Positions 52,304 through 61,087 of a DNA stretch of 64,000 nucleotides are shown here, piece by piece. The notes below the pieces were generated by a model, which searched no databases, was not told where the DNA came from, and worked only from the letters and a program-made list of their open reading frames with translations. The translations under genes and the position numbers were made by a program. The stretch's first letter is position 1; each line of letters starts with the position of its first letter. Origin of the DNA: Bacillota bacterium (lineage in GTDB: Bacteria; Bacillota; Clostridia; Christensenellales; SZUA-584). The stretch lies in NCBI GenBank assembly GCA_023408075.1, contig JAEYKW010000008.1:65551-129550 (forward strand), read 5' to 3'.

Positions 52304-52322
52304 GCTGGCTACTGATGCAGTT

Positions 52323-52372
52323 GCACTCTCGGGCGTCTCGTCCGTCTTATATGTAAACACTAAGGAGATTCT
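52323..52372 (+). repeat. Duplicated leader, copy 3
   Basis: GCACTCTCGGGCGTCTCGTC followed by CGTCTTATATGTAAACACTA and AAGGAG; it leads into the truncated lipoprotein. Confidence 0.8.
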
Positions 52373-52690
52373 ATGAGAAATGGGCACTGGGTAAATACAA
52401 TCATAATGGCAGCATTGGTACTGGTGTTGCTGTTCACGGCCTGCCAGCCCACGCCTGAAACGCAAGCTGTCATAAACAGAATCGACAGCCCGCTGGACGA
52501 GCTTGTTTTGGAAAAAGCGGACCCGAACGAAACGTGGCCGCCGCCCGAAGCAATTGTCTGGAACGAGACAAAGACCGTGGATATTGACAGTGAGATGTTC
52601 GACGAATACACCGTTACTGTCAGCATAGACGCTGAGACGCCGGATGACCCCGGAAAGGTGCCGGTGGTTATTATTGAACCAACATGGTAA
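52373..52690 (+). pseudogene. Lipoprotein array member 4, truncated
   Basis: Only 105 residues of an array lipoprotein remain: signal peptide and lipobox LLFTACQPTPE, then a linker and the start of the body (EYTVTVSIDAETPDDP). The sequence stops with VVIIEPTW. In the neighbour at 52784 the same place reads YLIEPQEFSIDS and continues for 360 more residues. The 5' part is intact and has AAGGAG, so a short lipopeptide could still be made. Confidence 0.7.
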
Positions 52691-52783
52691 AATAGGGATA
52701 AATTTGAGAACATAAGGACGGATTTAAAGCTTAAGCCTGCATGGTATTTATCTGCATAGCCGGCCTTAAAAAAGGAGCGACTT

Positions 52784-54181
52784 ATGAGGAATCTCAAACA
52801 AACCCTTGTGTGCCTGATAGCGGTTGTATTCATAATGGGGATGGCAGCCTGCCAGCCGACACCGCAAACCGAAGCCGTTGTCGGCAAGGGCGGCGGCGCT
52901 CTGGAGGAGCAAGTTCTGGAGTCCGCTCAGACCACCGGTGAAGAGCCCCCCAAGGCAGACAACAGAATCGTCTGGAGCGAGAGCAGGACGGTCAATTTCG
53001 AAGACCAGGGCGATTATACCGTTGCAATCAACATGGACATAGAGGCTCCCGAAATGCCTCAGAATGTGCCGGTATATCTGATCGAGCCCCAAGAATTCAG
53101 CATTGATTCTATGAAAAGGGTTGCTGAATATCTGATGCCGGGCGAGATATTCGACGGCAAGGAATCAAAAGAGGATGTTGAAAAGGAGCTGCTTGACTTT
53201 GAGAAGGATGTCAGCGCCCACACCATCCTTCAAGGCTATGAAGAACAGGCGGATGGCTACCGAGAATTTATGAATACAAGATACGAAAAAGCCGCAGACA
53301 GCAATAGCGAAGCCAATTTCGAATACAACGACAAGGAATTTGGCGAGCGGCTGTTGCATTTGAAAAGCTATACGGACGACAACAGCATATTGGAGCTTTT
53401 TTCCAACGCGATTTCGGATACGGCGCTTATCGACCATTTTTCGTTCCGCAATAACCGGTTCAACAGATCATTTCGGTATTTAAGCGAAATGACGGGTGAA
53501 AAAACGCAGCCGAAAGATTTAAAGATCACATATGATGAAGCTCTCGCCGCTGCAAGCGACGCGATGACAACCATGTTTGAGGAGCCTTTCGCAATGGCGC
53601 ACTCAGATGTGATCGACCTGATCAACCACCAGGAATATCTGTGGCATGACGGTGTGGAAACCAGTGTGGGGCAGGCATACGTATTCTATTTCGTGCGCTC
53701 ATACGACGGCATTCCGTCGTTGTTTATTGACAGTGCACCCATCGTGAGTACGGATTCGACGGAGTATGCGGCACCTTACGCGCGGGAGGGTGTGCTGGTG
53801 GCGGTGGATGACAGCGGCATTGCGGACATGTGGTACGACAGCTACAGCAAGACAGTCGAAAAAATAAACGATAATGTGGGCCTGATGCCCTTTGATCAGG
53901 TGCTGGAGCGTTTTAAAGACGGCATTTTCTATCACAGCCTCTGGGGGTTTCCCGGTACGACCGTGGATATCAGCATCACAGGCGTTGAGTTCGGTATGGT
54001 TCGGGAGCCGGTGAAGGATAATCCCGATCAATACATGATGGTGCCCGCTTGGAACTTTATCGGAAACCTTGGGACATCAGAGCTGCCTGACGGAGCCAAT
54101 GACGGAAAGAGCATGCTTACGCTGAGCGCGATAGACGGCAGCATTGTCACCAACTATGAGGAAATGGTTGATCCAAAGTGA
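52784..54181 (+). CDS. Lipoprotein array member 5
   Basis: A 465-residue lipoprotein with lipobox GMAACQPTPQ (lipid cysteine at residue 22). The body includes ITYDEALAAASDAMTTMFEE near residue 250 and ends with TLSAIDGSIVTNYEE, both shared with the other members. Residues 40-100 match the truncated copy just upstream. It is more GC-rich than members 1 and 2. AAAAAAGGAG stands seven bases before ATG 52784. The five members presumably bind something at the surface, and the ABC genes that follow may be functionally linked, but that is context only. Confidence 0.78.
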   Translation: MRNLKQTLVCLIAVVFIMGMAACQPTPQTEAVVGKGGGALEEQVLESAQTTGEEPPKADNRIVWSESRTVNFEDQGDYTVAINMDIEAPEMPQNVPVYLIEPQEFSIDSMKRVAEYLMPGEIFDGKESKEDVEKELLDFEKDVSAHTILQGYEEQADGYREFMNTRYEKAADSNSEANFEYNDKEFGERLLHLKSYTDDNSILELFSNAISDTALIDHFSFRNNRFNRSFRYLSEMTGEKTQPKDLKITYDEALAAASDAMTTMFEEPFAMAHSDVIDLINHQEYLWHDGVETSVGQAYVFYFVRSYDGIPSLFIDSAPIVSTDSTEYAAPYAREGVLVAVDDSGIADMWYDSYSKTVEKINDNVGLMPFDQVLERFKDGIFYHSLWGFPGTTVDISITGVEFGMVREPVKDNPDQYMMVPAWNFIGNLGTSELPDGANDGKSMLTLSAIDGSIVTNYEEMVDPK

Positions 54182-54328
54182 GATTTCATATGTGTGGCAT
54201 CATTTGGCATGAGGGTTGTAAATAAAACGTAAAAAGCGCCCGCGATCGTATATGAATCTTGACAGAATGCAATCTGTCGTATAAGCTAAAGATAACGTGG
54301 GATATAACGGAAATATTGATACAGCCGT

Positions 54329-54358
54329 AGCACTTTTGGGCGTTACATCCGTCTTATA
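54329..54358 (+). repeat. Duplicated leader, orphan copy 4
   Basis: GCACTTTTGGGCGTTACATC and CGTCTTATAT are the 5' part of the lipoprotein leader, but here no lipoprotein follows; an ABC permease gene starts at 54399. It probably marks a lost array member. Confidence 0.65.
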
Positions 54359-54398
54359 TAGGAGCTTAAAGTTACAGCAGATAACTTGGAGGCATTGC

Positions 54399-55175
54399 TT
54401 GAAAAAATACAACTCAGACATAAGCCGCGCGCTATCCTCATGGGGCTTTTACGCGGGTATTGCAGGCATGGTGCTTGCCATCATCATCGGCGCGGCGGGA
54501 GACATCGTGCCGATGCTTGAAAACGGCGCAAAAGAGGGGCTTTTTAACGGTTTTCACGCGCAAACGCTGCTAACCGCGCTCTCGTCGGATGTGATGCTGC
54601 TCTGCGTGCCGATACTTGCGGCGCTGCCGTATACCTCGGCGTTCGTGGACGATATGAAGAGCGGTTATTTGAAGGAATATCTGCCGCGCTCGGGCCGCCG
54701 GCGCTATATCACCGGCAAGGTGGCAGCGACGGCTGTTTCGGGCGCGCTTGTGATGTTCATCGGCGTCATCATCGCGTACATACTGTTTGCACTCATATTC
54801 ACGCCGATGGAGCAAAAGCCCGACGAAAACATGACGCAGATGATGCAGCCGCATTTCTTTGCTGACATTTTGGGACGGGCCTTTGTTTTTGCGCTGTGCG
54901 GTGCGCTCTGGTCGCTCGTCGGCGCGATGTTGGCCGCCGTCACAATGAGCAAATACATGGCGTATGCTTCGCCTTTTATCATCTATTACGTGCTCGTGAT
55001 ACTCTCCGAGCGTTACATCAAGGACGTGTATGTGCTGAACCCGAAGCAATGGCTCAGTGCCGGGGAGCTGTGGCCCGGCGGTATCTGGGGCGTTTCGCTG
55101 CTTGTTGCGCAGCTCGCGGCCATCGTCGCAATCGGGTACGGGATACGTGTTTCAAGGAGGCTCGGCGATGCATAG
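54399..55175 (+). CDS. ABC transporter permease 1
   Basis: A 258-residue membrane protein with six predicted helices, of the ABC-2 type permease form: an N-terminal cytoplasmic stretch and a first helix (FYAGIAGMVLAIIIGAAGD), a large loop, and five more helices. The start is TTG 54399, six bases after GGAGG, giving MKKYNSDISRAL; an upstream extension runs through the orphan leader. It overlaps the next permease by eight bases. Together with 55168-56061 and the ATPase at 56387 it should make one exporter, perhaps for a peptide or for surface defence. The substrate is unknown. Confidence 0.78.
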   Translation: MKKYNSDISRALSSWGFYAGIAGMVLAIIIGAAGDIVPMLENGAKEGLFNGFHAQTLLTALSSDVMLLCVPILAALPYTSAFVDDMKSGYLKEYLPRSGRRRYITGKVAATAVSGALVMFIGVIIAYILFALIFTPMEQKPDENMTQMMQPHFFADILGRAFVFALCGALWSLVGAMLAAVTMSKYMAYASPFIIYYVLVILSERYIKDVYVLNPKQWLSAGELWPGGIWGVSLLVAQLAAIVAIGYGIRVSRRLGDA

Positions 55176-56061
55176 GCTCACACAGGTATGGACGGTCACC
55201 GTCTACAACTTCCGCGGATGGCGCAAGAACCCGCGCATATTCATCACATTTGCGCTCGCATTCATACTCTGCTTTTTGCTGTCCGACAAGGCTGTAAAAT
55301 TTTCGCTTGAATATAAGACGACGATGCAGCTTGTTGAGGCGTTCGTCTGGACATTCGGCGATTCGAACTCGATACTATTAGCGTCGCTGCTGCTCGTGCT
55401 GCTGTTTGCGGACATGCCGTTTTTAGGCGCGGGTGTGCCTTATTACCTGTCGCGCATACGGCGCAGCACATGGCTGTGGGGGCAGATACTCTATATTTGT
55501 GTCGCGACGGCGATTTATATGCTGTTCGTGCTTGTGTCCACCTCGCTTGTCTGCATGGGGCAAAGCTTCATCGGCAACATGTGGAGCGAGACGGCGGCTA
55601 TCCTCGGGTATTCGGGGGCAGGCAAAGCCGTGGCGCTGCCCGCGCTTGTCAAAACGCTCGAGATGTCCACCCCGTACGAATGCATGGGCACGATATTCCT
55701 GCTCATGCTGCTCTATACGCTGCTGATGGTATCGATCATGCTCGTGGTCAATGTGCGGCGCGGCCAGTTCTGGGGCGTTGCGAGCGTGTTCATATTCAGC
55801 CTGTACGGATTCTTATTGAATCCGCAGACGTTCAACGCGTTTATGCATCTTGATCAGGAGCAGATGTACATCGCGAACCTCTGGGCGGCGTGGCTCTCGC
55901 CGCTGCAGCACGCGACGTATCACATGCACAACTTCGGGTACGATCTGCTGCCGCGGCTCTGGATGACGTATGCGATATTCGGCGTACTGATCATCGTGTG
56001 TTTCTTCTTCGCGCTGCGCGCGATGCGCAAGTACAACTTCAACTTCAGCGGCACCGACTAG
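55168..56061 (+). CDS. ABC transporter permease 2
   Basis: A 297-residue membrane protein with about six helices, the second ABC-2-like permease (LSDKAVKFSLEYKTT is in the first loop; VASVFIFSLYGFLLN is a later helix). ATG 55168 has AAGGAGG seven bases upstream and overlaps the first permease. The C-terminus (ALRAMRKYNFNFSGTD) is cytoplasmic. The ATPase gene is separated from it by 325 bases holding a dispersed repeat, so the operon may have been interrupted. Confidence 0.78.
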   Translation: MHRLTQVWTVTVYNFRGWRKNPRIFITFALAFILCFLLSDKAVKFSLEYKTTMQLVEAFVWTFGDSNSILLASLLLVLLFADMPFLGAGVPYYLSRIRRSTWLWGQILYICVATAIYMLFVLVSTSLVCMGQSFIGNMWSETAAILGYSGAGKAVALPALVKTLEMSTPYECMGTIFLLMLLYTLLMVSIMLVVNVRRGQFWGVASVFIFSLYGFLLNPQTFNAFMHLDQEQMYIANLWAAWLSPLQHATYHMHNFGYDLLPRLWMTYAIFGVLIIVCFFFALRAMRKYNFNFSGTD

Positions 56062-56170
56062 AATCATTGAAATTGGATATAAAGAATAAATGTACAGGAG
56101 GGAACCGATTAAGAATCTGAATTGAGAATTTAAAACTGAAATATTCGTAACAAACCTCGCCTTATCATGG

Positions 56171-56216
56171 CCCCCTCTGAGGAGGGGGCTGTCACCGATA
56201 GGTGACTGGGGGAGAG
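56171..56216. repeat. Dispersed palindromic repeat, copy 2
   Basis: CCCCCTCTGAGGAGGGGGCT, then GTCACCGATAGGTGAC and TGGGGGAGAG: two hairpins in a row. The same unit occurs inverted at 63517-63550 and partly at 17371-17395. The rest of the 56,062-56,386 gap holds no gene; CCCTCTCGG and CTGAGGGAG near 56,270-56,300 may be a decayed second unit. Confidence 0.75.
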
Positions 56217-56386
56217 AAATTTGTTTAAAATCGGTTATGCGTTTTGGCAGTTCGTGCCACTTTTCGGGCCGCCCTCTCGGAATAGTTATCTGAGGGAGTT
56301 AGCAGACATGAGATTTATATCAAGTGTCCGATGGAGGGTGTTGCCTAATGCGAAGATAATTCTTAATTCTTCACTCTTAATCGTTC

Positions 56387-57040
56387 ATGAGTCAGATGGA
56401 TGTAGCAATCAGCGTACAGCATGTATTCAAAGATTTTAAAGGCGAGCAGGTGCTAAACGATGTGCACCACGACTTTGAGGAAGGCAAGATTCACGGCATC
56501 GTGGGCAACAACGGCAGCGGCAAAACGGTGCTGATGAAATGCATCTGCGGCTTTCTGTTCCCGACGAGCGGCAAGATATTCGTGGACTACGAGCAGGTGG
56601 GCAAGGATATGGACTTCCCAGAGGACTTAGGGCTCATCATCGAGACGCCGGGGTTTTTGCCGCAGTACAGCGGCATGAAGAACCTCGAGATCCTCGCGTC
56701 GCTCAAGAATAAGATCGGGCGCAAGCAAATTGCCGATACGATACGGCGCGTCGGGCTCGATCCGTCTATGAAAAAGCCGGTCGGCAAATTTTCGCTCGGT
56801 ATGCGCCAGCGGCTTGGCATCGCGCAGGCGATTATGGAATCGCCGTCGCTGCTGATACTCGACGAGCCGTTAAACGGCCTTGACAAGCACGGTGTGCAGG
56901 AGATGCGCAACCTGATTAAGGGGCTTCGGGACGAAGGCCGCACGATACTGCTCGCGAGCCACAACGCGCAGGATATTGAGGAGCTTTGCGACACCGTCTG
57001 CGAGATGGACGCGGGTGTGCTGACGGTATTGAGGGATTAA
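56387..57040 (+). CDS. ABC transporter ATPase
   Basis: A 217-residue ABC ATPase: Walker A GNNGSGKTVL near residue 41, signature FSLGMRQRLGIAQAI near 135, Walker B LLILDEPLNGLD near 157, and switch histidine ASHN near 190. The signature reads S-L-G-M-R in place of LSGGQ, as in many antibiotic-peptide and ABC-2 exporters. The start may be ATG 56387 or ATG 56399-adjacent (MDVAISV); neither has a strong ribosome site. It most likely powers the two permeases at 54399-56061. Confidence 0.88.
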   Translation: MSQMDVAISVQHVFKDFKGEQVLNDVHHDFEEGKIHGIVGNNGSGKTVLMKCICGFLFPTSGKIFVDYEQVGKDMDFPEDLGLIIETPGFLPQYSGMKNLEILASLKNKIGRKQIADTIRRVGLDPSMKKPVGKFSLGMRQRLGIAQAIMESPSLLILDEPLNGLDKHGVQEMRNLIKGLRDEGRTILLASHNAQDIEELCDTVCEMDAGVLTVLRD

Positions 57041-57514
57041 GGACAATCCTCCGTCACGCTGCGCGTGCCACCTCCTTTCAAAAGGAGGCTTTCGTTCGGG
57101 GATTGTGTGAATAGGCTCCTTTGAAAAGGAGCTGTCAGCGTAAGCTGCTGAGGATTGATTTGGAGCGGTGGGACATGAAGCCCACGCTGCGTGTGACATC
57201 CACGAACTGTAGGGAATCGTCGCTTGTGCCCCGAAGGGGTATGACCGTCCCCTACAAAATAAAAGCGTGCTGCCTCCTTTTGAAGGAGGCTCAGCTCGAT
57301 GAAAAACCCCTGTCTGTCATGCTGAGGAGCGAAGCGACGTGAGCATCCCATAGTAAAACGCTTTAGACATGGGATTCCTCAATCGCTTACGCTCAATCGG
57401 AATGACAATTGAAACTTTGTCAGCAGCCTGTGCCTCCTTTTGAAGGAGGTTAAATAGATTCGAAACGTAGGGGCGGTTTTAATGCCCGCCCGTGAAGATA
57501 AACAGGAGACGAAT
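57041..57514. repeat. Cluster of several dispersed repeat families
   Basis: About 470 bases made almost entirely of repeat-like pieces. Complementary pieces CCTCCTTTCAAAAGGAGG and CTCCTTTGAAAAGGAG occur near 57,070 and 57,117; CCTCCTTTTGAAGGAGG occurs near 57,271 and again near 57,432. GTAGGGG/CCCCTAC-type palindromes lie near 57,209-57,256 and 57,468. A fragment with TCATGCTGAGGAGCGAAGCG and its partner near 57,385-57,410 forms a third family. There is no gene. Confidence 0.7.
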
Positions 57515-58195
57515 ATGGACGATGCCATCATCCGGGTTAAAAATCTGACCAAGATATACAAAACGCAGGACACGCGCGTGAAGGCAGTCAACAGCGTGAG
57601 CCTTGACATCGCTCCAGGCGAAACGTGCGCCATCGTGGGGACATCGGGCAGCGGCAAATCGACGCTATTAAGTCTCATTGCGGGGCTCGAACGCCCGACT
57701 GCAGGCCACATCCTGATCGGAAGCCGCTCGATTCACGCGATGACTGAAAGCGATCTGGTGGATTTCCGGCTGCGCAATATTGGCTTTGTGTTTCAAAGCT
57801 ACAATCTGTTTGAGACGATGACGGCCGAAGAAAACGCGGCGTTCGTGCTCGCCGCCAAGGGCTATTCAAGAGCCAAACGGCTGTCAATGGCGCGCGATAT
57901 GCTCGGCAGCATGGGGCTTGGTCAGCATTTGAGGCATAAGCCGATGCAGCTTTCGGGCGGCCAGCAGCAGCGCGTTGCCATTGCGCGGGCGCTCGTCGCG
58001 GCCCCGAAGATTCTGTTTGCGGACGAGCCGACGGGCAACCTTGACAGCCACACCGCGCAGGAGATTATGGAGCTGCTGCGTGAATCCGTGCGGCGGGACA
58101 AAACCACGCTGCTGTTCGTCACGCATGACATGGAGAAGGCCGCATTCGCGGACAGGGTGATACATATCAGCGATGGGGAAATCGTCGGCAGTTAA
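57515..58195 (+). CDS. ABC transporter ATPase, MacB/LolD type
   Basis: A 226-residue ABC ATPase of the MacB/LolD/FtsE group. Walker A is GTSGSGKSTLL near residue 41, the Q-loop FVFQSYNLFETMTAEEN near 90, signature LSGGQQQRVAIARAL near 145, Walker B ILFADEPTGNLD near 167, and the switch histidine in FVTHD near 200. The FADEPTGNLD form is diagnostic for this group. AGGAG lies six bases before ATG 57515. It pairs with the FtsX-like permease at 59629. Confidence 0.92.
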   Translation: MDDAIIRVKNLTKIYKTQDTRVKAVNSVSLDIAPGETCAIVGTSGSGKSTLLSLIAGLERPTAGHILIGSRSIHAMTESDLVDFRLRNIGFVFQSYNLFETMTAEENAAFVLAAKGYSRAKRLSMARDMLGSMGLGQHLRHKPMQLSGGQQQRVAIARALVAAPKILFADEPTGNLDSHTAQEIMELLRESVRRDKTTLLFVTHDMEKAAFADRVIHISDGEIVGS

Positions 58196-58241
58196 ATGGG
58201 AGTCTGAAGGAATTAAGAATTCGTTTTAGGAGAATAACACG

Positions 58242-59642
58242 ATGAAAAAGCTTCGAAAAGTCTCGATAGTATTGGCTGTGATGCTCATTGTGAGCGCAGT
58301 CAGCGTAACGGCGTTTGCAGCGGGCGGGCTGCTTAAGATTGACGACCAATATACCGACGATACGATGGGTGGCCTTAAATACAGCAATGGGTATGCGCCT
58401 GTGCAATCGGGCAATAACGTAAGTGTGGTGCTGCCGCTGACGCTCGCGGGGGCTGACCCAGTGGCAAGCGATATCGTTATCACACCGAGCCTCGGTGATA
58501 CGGCGACGTCACCTTTTGTGTTTAACAATTACCAGCAGACAATACACCTCGATGCAGGCAATAAATATGTGGCGCGGTTCACATTGGCACTCAAGGCCGA
58601 CCGCTATTCCGGCAGCTATCCGATCCTGTTCAACACCTCATATACGAACGCTGCAAATGAAGCGGTGGAGCAGCCGTTTACCGTGTATGCCACGGTGGAC
58701 GGAACCGCTCCGGTCACCACGCCTACGGCAGAGGCACCGCGTCCTCAGCCCAAGCTCATCGTCTCTCATTACGGGACAGCCCCCGATGTGATTAAGGCGG
58801 GCGAAACCTTCGCCGTCAGTGCGACGATCGAGAACACGAGCACCAAATACGACGTGAGGAACATCACGGTGACGTACGCAGGCGACGGCAAGAGCCTGAT
58901 ATCCTCCGACAACACCAATACGGCGTACATCGATAAAATCAAGCGCGGTGAAAGCGCGGATGTCACGTTCAATATGCAGGCGCGCCTCGACAGCGCACCC
59001 GGCATACAGACGGTGACGCTGACCATCGCGTATGAAGACAGCAAAGCGACGGGTTACACGGTGACCGAACCGCTGCTGCTGCAGGTGACGCAGCCGGTGA
59101 GCCTCGAATACGACGAACCCAAGCTTCCGCAAACAGCCAACGCGGGCGATACGCTGCCGCTCTCTTTCAATGTGTTCAATAAAGGGCGCAGCAAGCTCTA
59201 TAACGTGATGGTGAAGCTCGAAGCGCCGGGGCTGCTGCCCGAAGGCAGCGCGTTCGTGGGCAATATGGAGCCGGGCACGAGCGGCACGGCGGAGCTCTAT
59301 GTGTTTGTGGGAACACTCGGCATGAGCCAGAACGAAGACGGGAACATGGAAACGGATAACGACGCGGAGAAATACGGCTATACCAACGGCAAGATCACAA
59401 TCAGCTATGAGGACGAGTTCGGCAGCCCATACACTCAGGAGGTTGATATCGGCATGAACATCGAGCCGCCCGTGATATCGGCAAGCGCAGACAAGGAAGA
59501 GGAGGAACCCGTGGACACGGTGAGCCAGTGGTGGATATCCGTGCTGATCGGTGCGGTGCTGATCGGTGCTGTCGTGACGGCGCTCGTGGTTCGCAGGAAG
59601 CGCAAAATGAAGGCGCTGGGAGACGGCGATGGGCTGGATTGA
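58242..59642 (+). CDS. Membrane-anchored surface protein with CARDB-like domains
   Basis: A 466-residue protein: signal peptide (residues 1-26, MKKLRKVSIVLAVMLIV...), an extracytoplasmic part of three or four beta-sandwich domains similar to CARDB/COG1361 (repeats such as VIKAGETFAVSATIENTS near residue 185 and ANAGDTLPLSFNVFNKGRS near 300), and a C-terminal helix (~435-455) followed by a basic tail (VRRKRKMK). It lies between ATPase and permease of the MacB-type system and overlaps the permease by 14 bases, so it is probably its extracytoplasmic adaptor. GGAGAATAACACG precedes ATG 58242. Confidence 0.8.
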   Translation: MKKLRKVSIVLAVMLIVSAVSVTAFAAGGLLKIDDQYTDDTMGGLKYSNGYAPVQSGNNVSVVLPLTLAGADPVASDIVITPSLGDTATSPFVFNNYQQTIHLDAGNKYVARFTLALKADRYSGSYPILFNTSYTNAANEAVEQPFTVYATVDGTAPVTTPTAEAPRPQPKLIVSHYGTAPDVIKAGETFAVSATIENTSTKYDVRNITVTYAGDGKSLISSDNTNTAYIDKIKRGESADVTFNMQARLDSAPGIQTVTLTIAYEDSKATGYTVTEPLLLQVTQPVSLEYDEPKLPQTANAGDTLPLSFNVFNKGRSKLYNVMVKLEAPGLLPEGSAFVGNMEPGTSGTAELYVFVGTLGMSQNEDGNMETDNDAEKYGYTNGKITISYEDEFGSPYTQEVDIGMNIEPPVISASADKEEEEPVDTVSQWWISVLIGAVLIGAVVTALVVRRKRKMKALGDGDGLD

Positions 59643-60957
59643 TCTGATACGCTTTGCGGGGCTGAACCTTTGGCGCAGGCGCGCACGCACGCTGCTGACC
59701 ACGTTCGGCGTGGTGATCGGCACGGTGTGCATTATATTGATGTTCGCGCTCGGGCTGTCGAGCTATAAGCAGTTTGAAGAGAACTGGCTCAACAGCGCGA
59801 GCTTGACGGAGATTCGCGTGAACGCCAACATGGACGCAATGGGCAAGAGCGCGCAGCTCGACGATAATGCCATGGCTTCTTTCCTTGCGCTCGAAGGCGT
59901 GGAGAGCGCAACGCCTGTGATGCAATTCCCTGTGTTTATCGACGCGGGAGAATACGAAACAAGTTATCTTAATGTGACCGCAATGAGCCGCGATTTCTTG
60001 GAAGGAACCTTGGATTTTGAGGACGGCGGACTATTCGACGGGTCCGATATGCCTCAACTCGTGGTCGGCTATTACGCGCAAAAGCAATTCGTTAAGGACG
60101 GAGAAGAACCGGACGAAGAATCCATGAGTTTTATGGAGGACGGTGAAGCAGAGCCTGAAATCACGCTGCCTTTTGACTATAAGACGCAGGAGATGAGGCT
60201 TTATCTCGGGAATAACCCGGATGATAACTATCTGGGCGAAGAGGCCGTTCAATCCAAACGTTATTCCGCTGCCATCACAGGAATACTCAAAAAAGATGAT
60301 CGCAGCGACGGGAGCTATGGCGCGTATATGAGCCTGGATGCCGCAAAGAACATACTCCATCAGAACAGGAAGCTTGCAGAGCAGATGTACATCGACGCTG
60401 ATGGCTATAACGAGATACGGCTGCGCGCGAAAGATTTGGACGGCGTATCCGACATTGTGGATTCGATCAATAAAATGGGATACCAAGCGTACAGCGATGG
60501 GTCTTATATCGAAGAAGTTCAAAAGGATCAGGCCAGCCGTCAGGCGCAGCTTGTAATGATCGGCGCAATCGCGCTGTTCGTCTCGGCAATCGGCATTGCG
60601 AACACGATGCTCACAAGCATACTCGAACGCAGAAAAGAGATTGGCATCATGAAGGTGGCGGGGCTCGCGATGAAAAAAATACGGCGCATGTTTCTCATCG
60701 AAGCAGCCGTCATCGGTTTGGCGGGCGGTGCAATCGGTGCGATTATCAGCTATATCATTTCGTTCGCGGTCAACAACGGCTCGGGCAACACCGAGGTGCT
60801 AGGTATGTATTTTCAAGAAGGCATGGTGCTGACTATTCCGCTTTGGCTCACACTGGCGGGCATCGGCATCGCTGTGTTCGTGGGCATCGCGGCGGGTTTT
60901 TACCCGGCGTGGAAGGCCACGAAGCTTTCACCGATGGAGGCGATACGCGGCAACTGA
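59629..60957 (+). CDS. MacB/FtsX-like ABC permease
   Basis: A 442-residue permease of the MacB type: one N-terminal helix (TLLTTFGVVIGTVCIILMFALG, residues 20-42), an extracytoplasmic MacB domain (~50-305), and three C-terminal helices (~305-440) containing the FtsX core, IGIANTMLTSILERRKEIGIMKVAG. The end AWKATKLSPMEAIRGN is the family signature. Such mechanotransmission proteins do not carry substrate through the membrane but drive lipoprotein or peptide release outside. It overlaps the adaptor gene by 14 bases and forms an operon with 57515-58195. Confidence 0.92.
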   Translation: MGWIDLIRFAGLNLWRRRARTLLTTFGVVIGTVCIILMFALGLSSYKQFEENWLNSASLTEIRVNANMDAMGKSAQLDDNAMASFLALEGVESATPVMQFPVFIDAGEYETSYLNVTAMSRDFLEGTLDFEDGGLFDGSDMPQLVVGYYAQKQFVKDGEEPDEESMSFMEDGEAEPEITLPFDYKTQEMRLYLGNNPDDNYLGEEAVQSKRYSAAITGILKKDDRSDGSYGAYMSLDAAKNILHQNRKLAEQMYIDADGYNEIRLRAKDLDGVSDIVDSINKMGYQAYSDGSYIEEVQKDQASRQAQLVMIGAIALFVSAIGIANTMLTSILERRKEIGIMKVAGLAMKKIRRMFLIEAAVIGLAGGAIGAIISYIISFAVNNGSGNTEVLGMYFQEGMVLTIPLWLTLAGIGIAVFVGIAAGFYPAWKATKLSPMEAIRGN

Positions 60958-61087
60958 TGCCATTTTTATATGGAACATATCGATCTTTGACAAGCCGTTT
61001 AACGAATATTATAATAAACACTGTCTATAATCAAATCTATCTGTATGGAATTGATGTTTTTTGTCCGACAAAAGAATCACAGAAAGC

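Noticed and set aside
56221..56439. 72-codon frame between the ABC permease and ATPase
   Set aside because: It runs through repeat-like sequence, has no ribosome site, and overlaps the ATPase start in another frame.
57041..57514. CRISPR array
   Set aside because: The repeats differ in length and family, lie in both orientations, and have no regular spacers.
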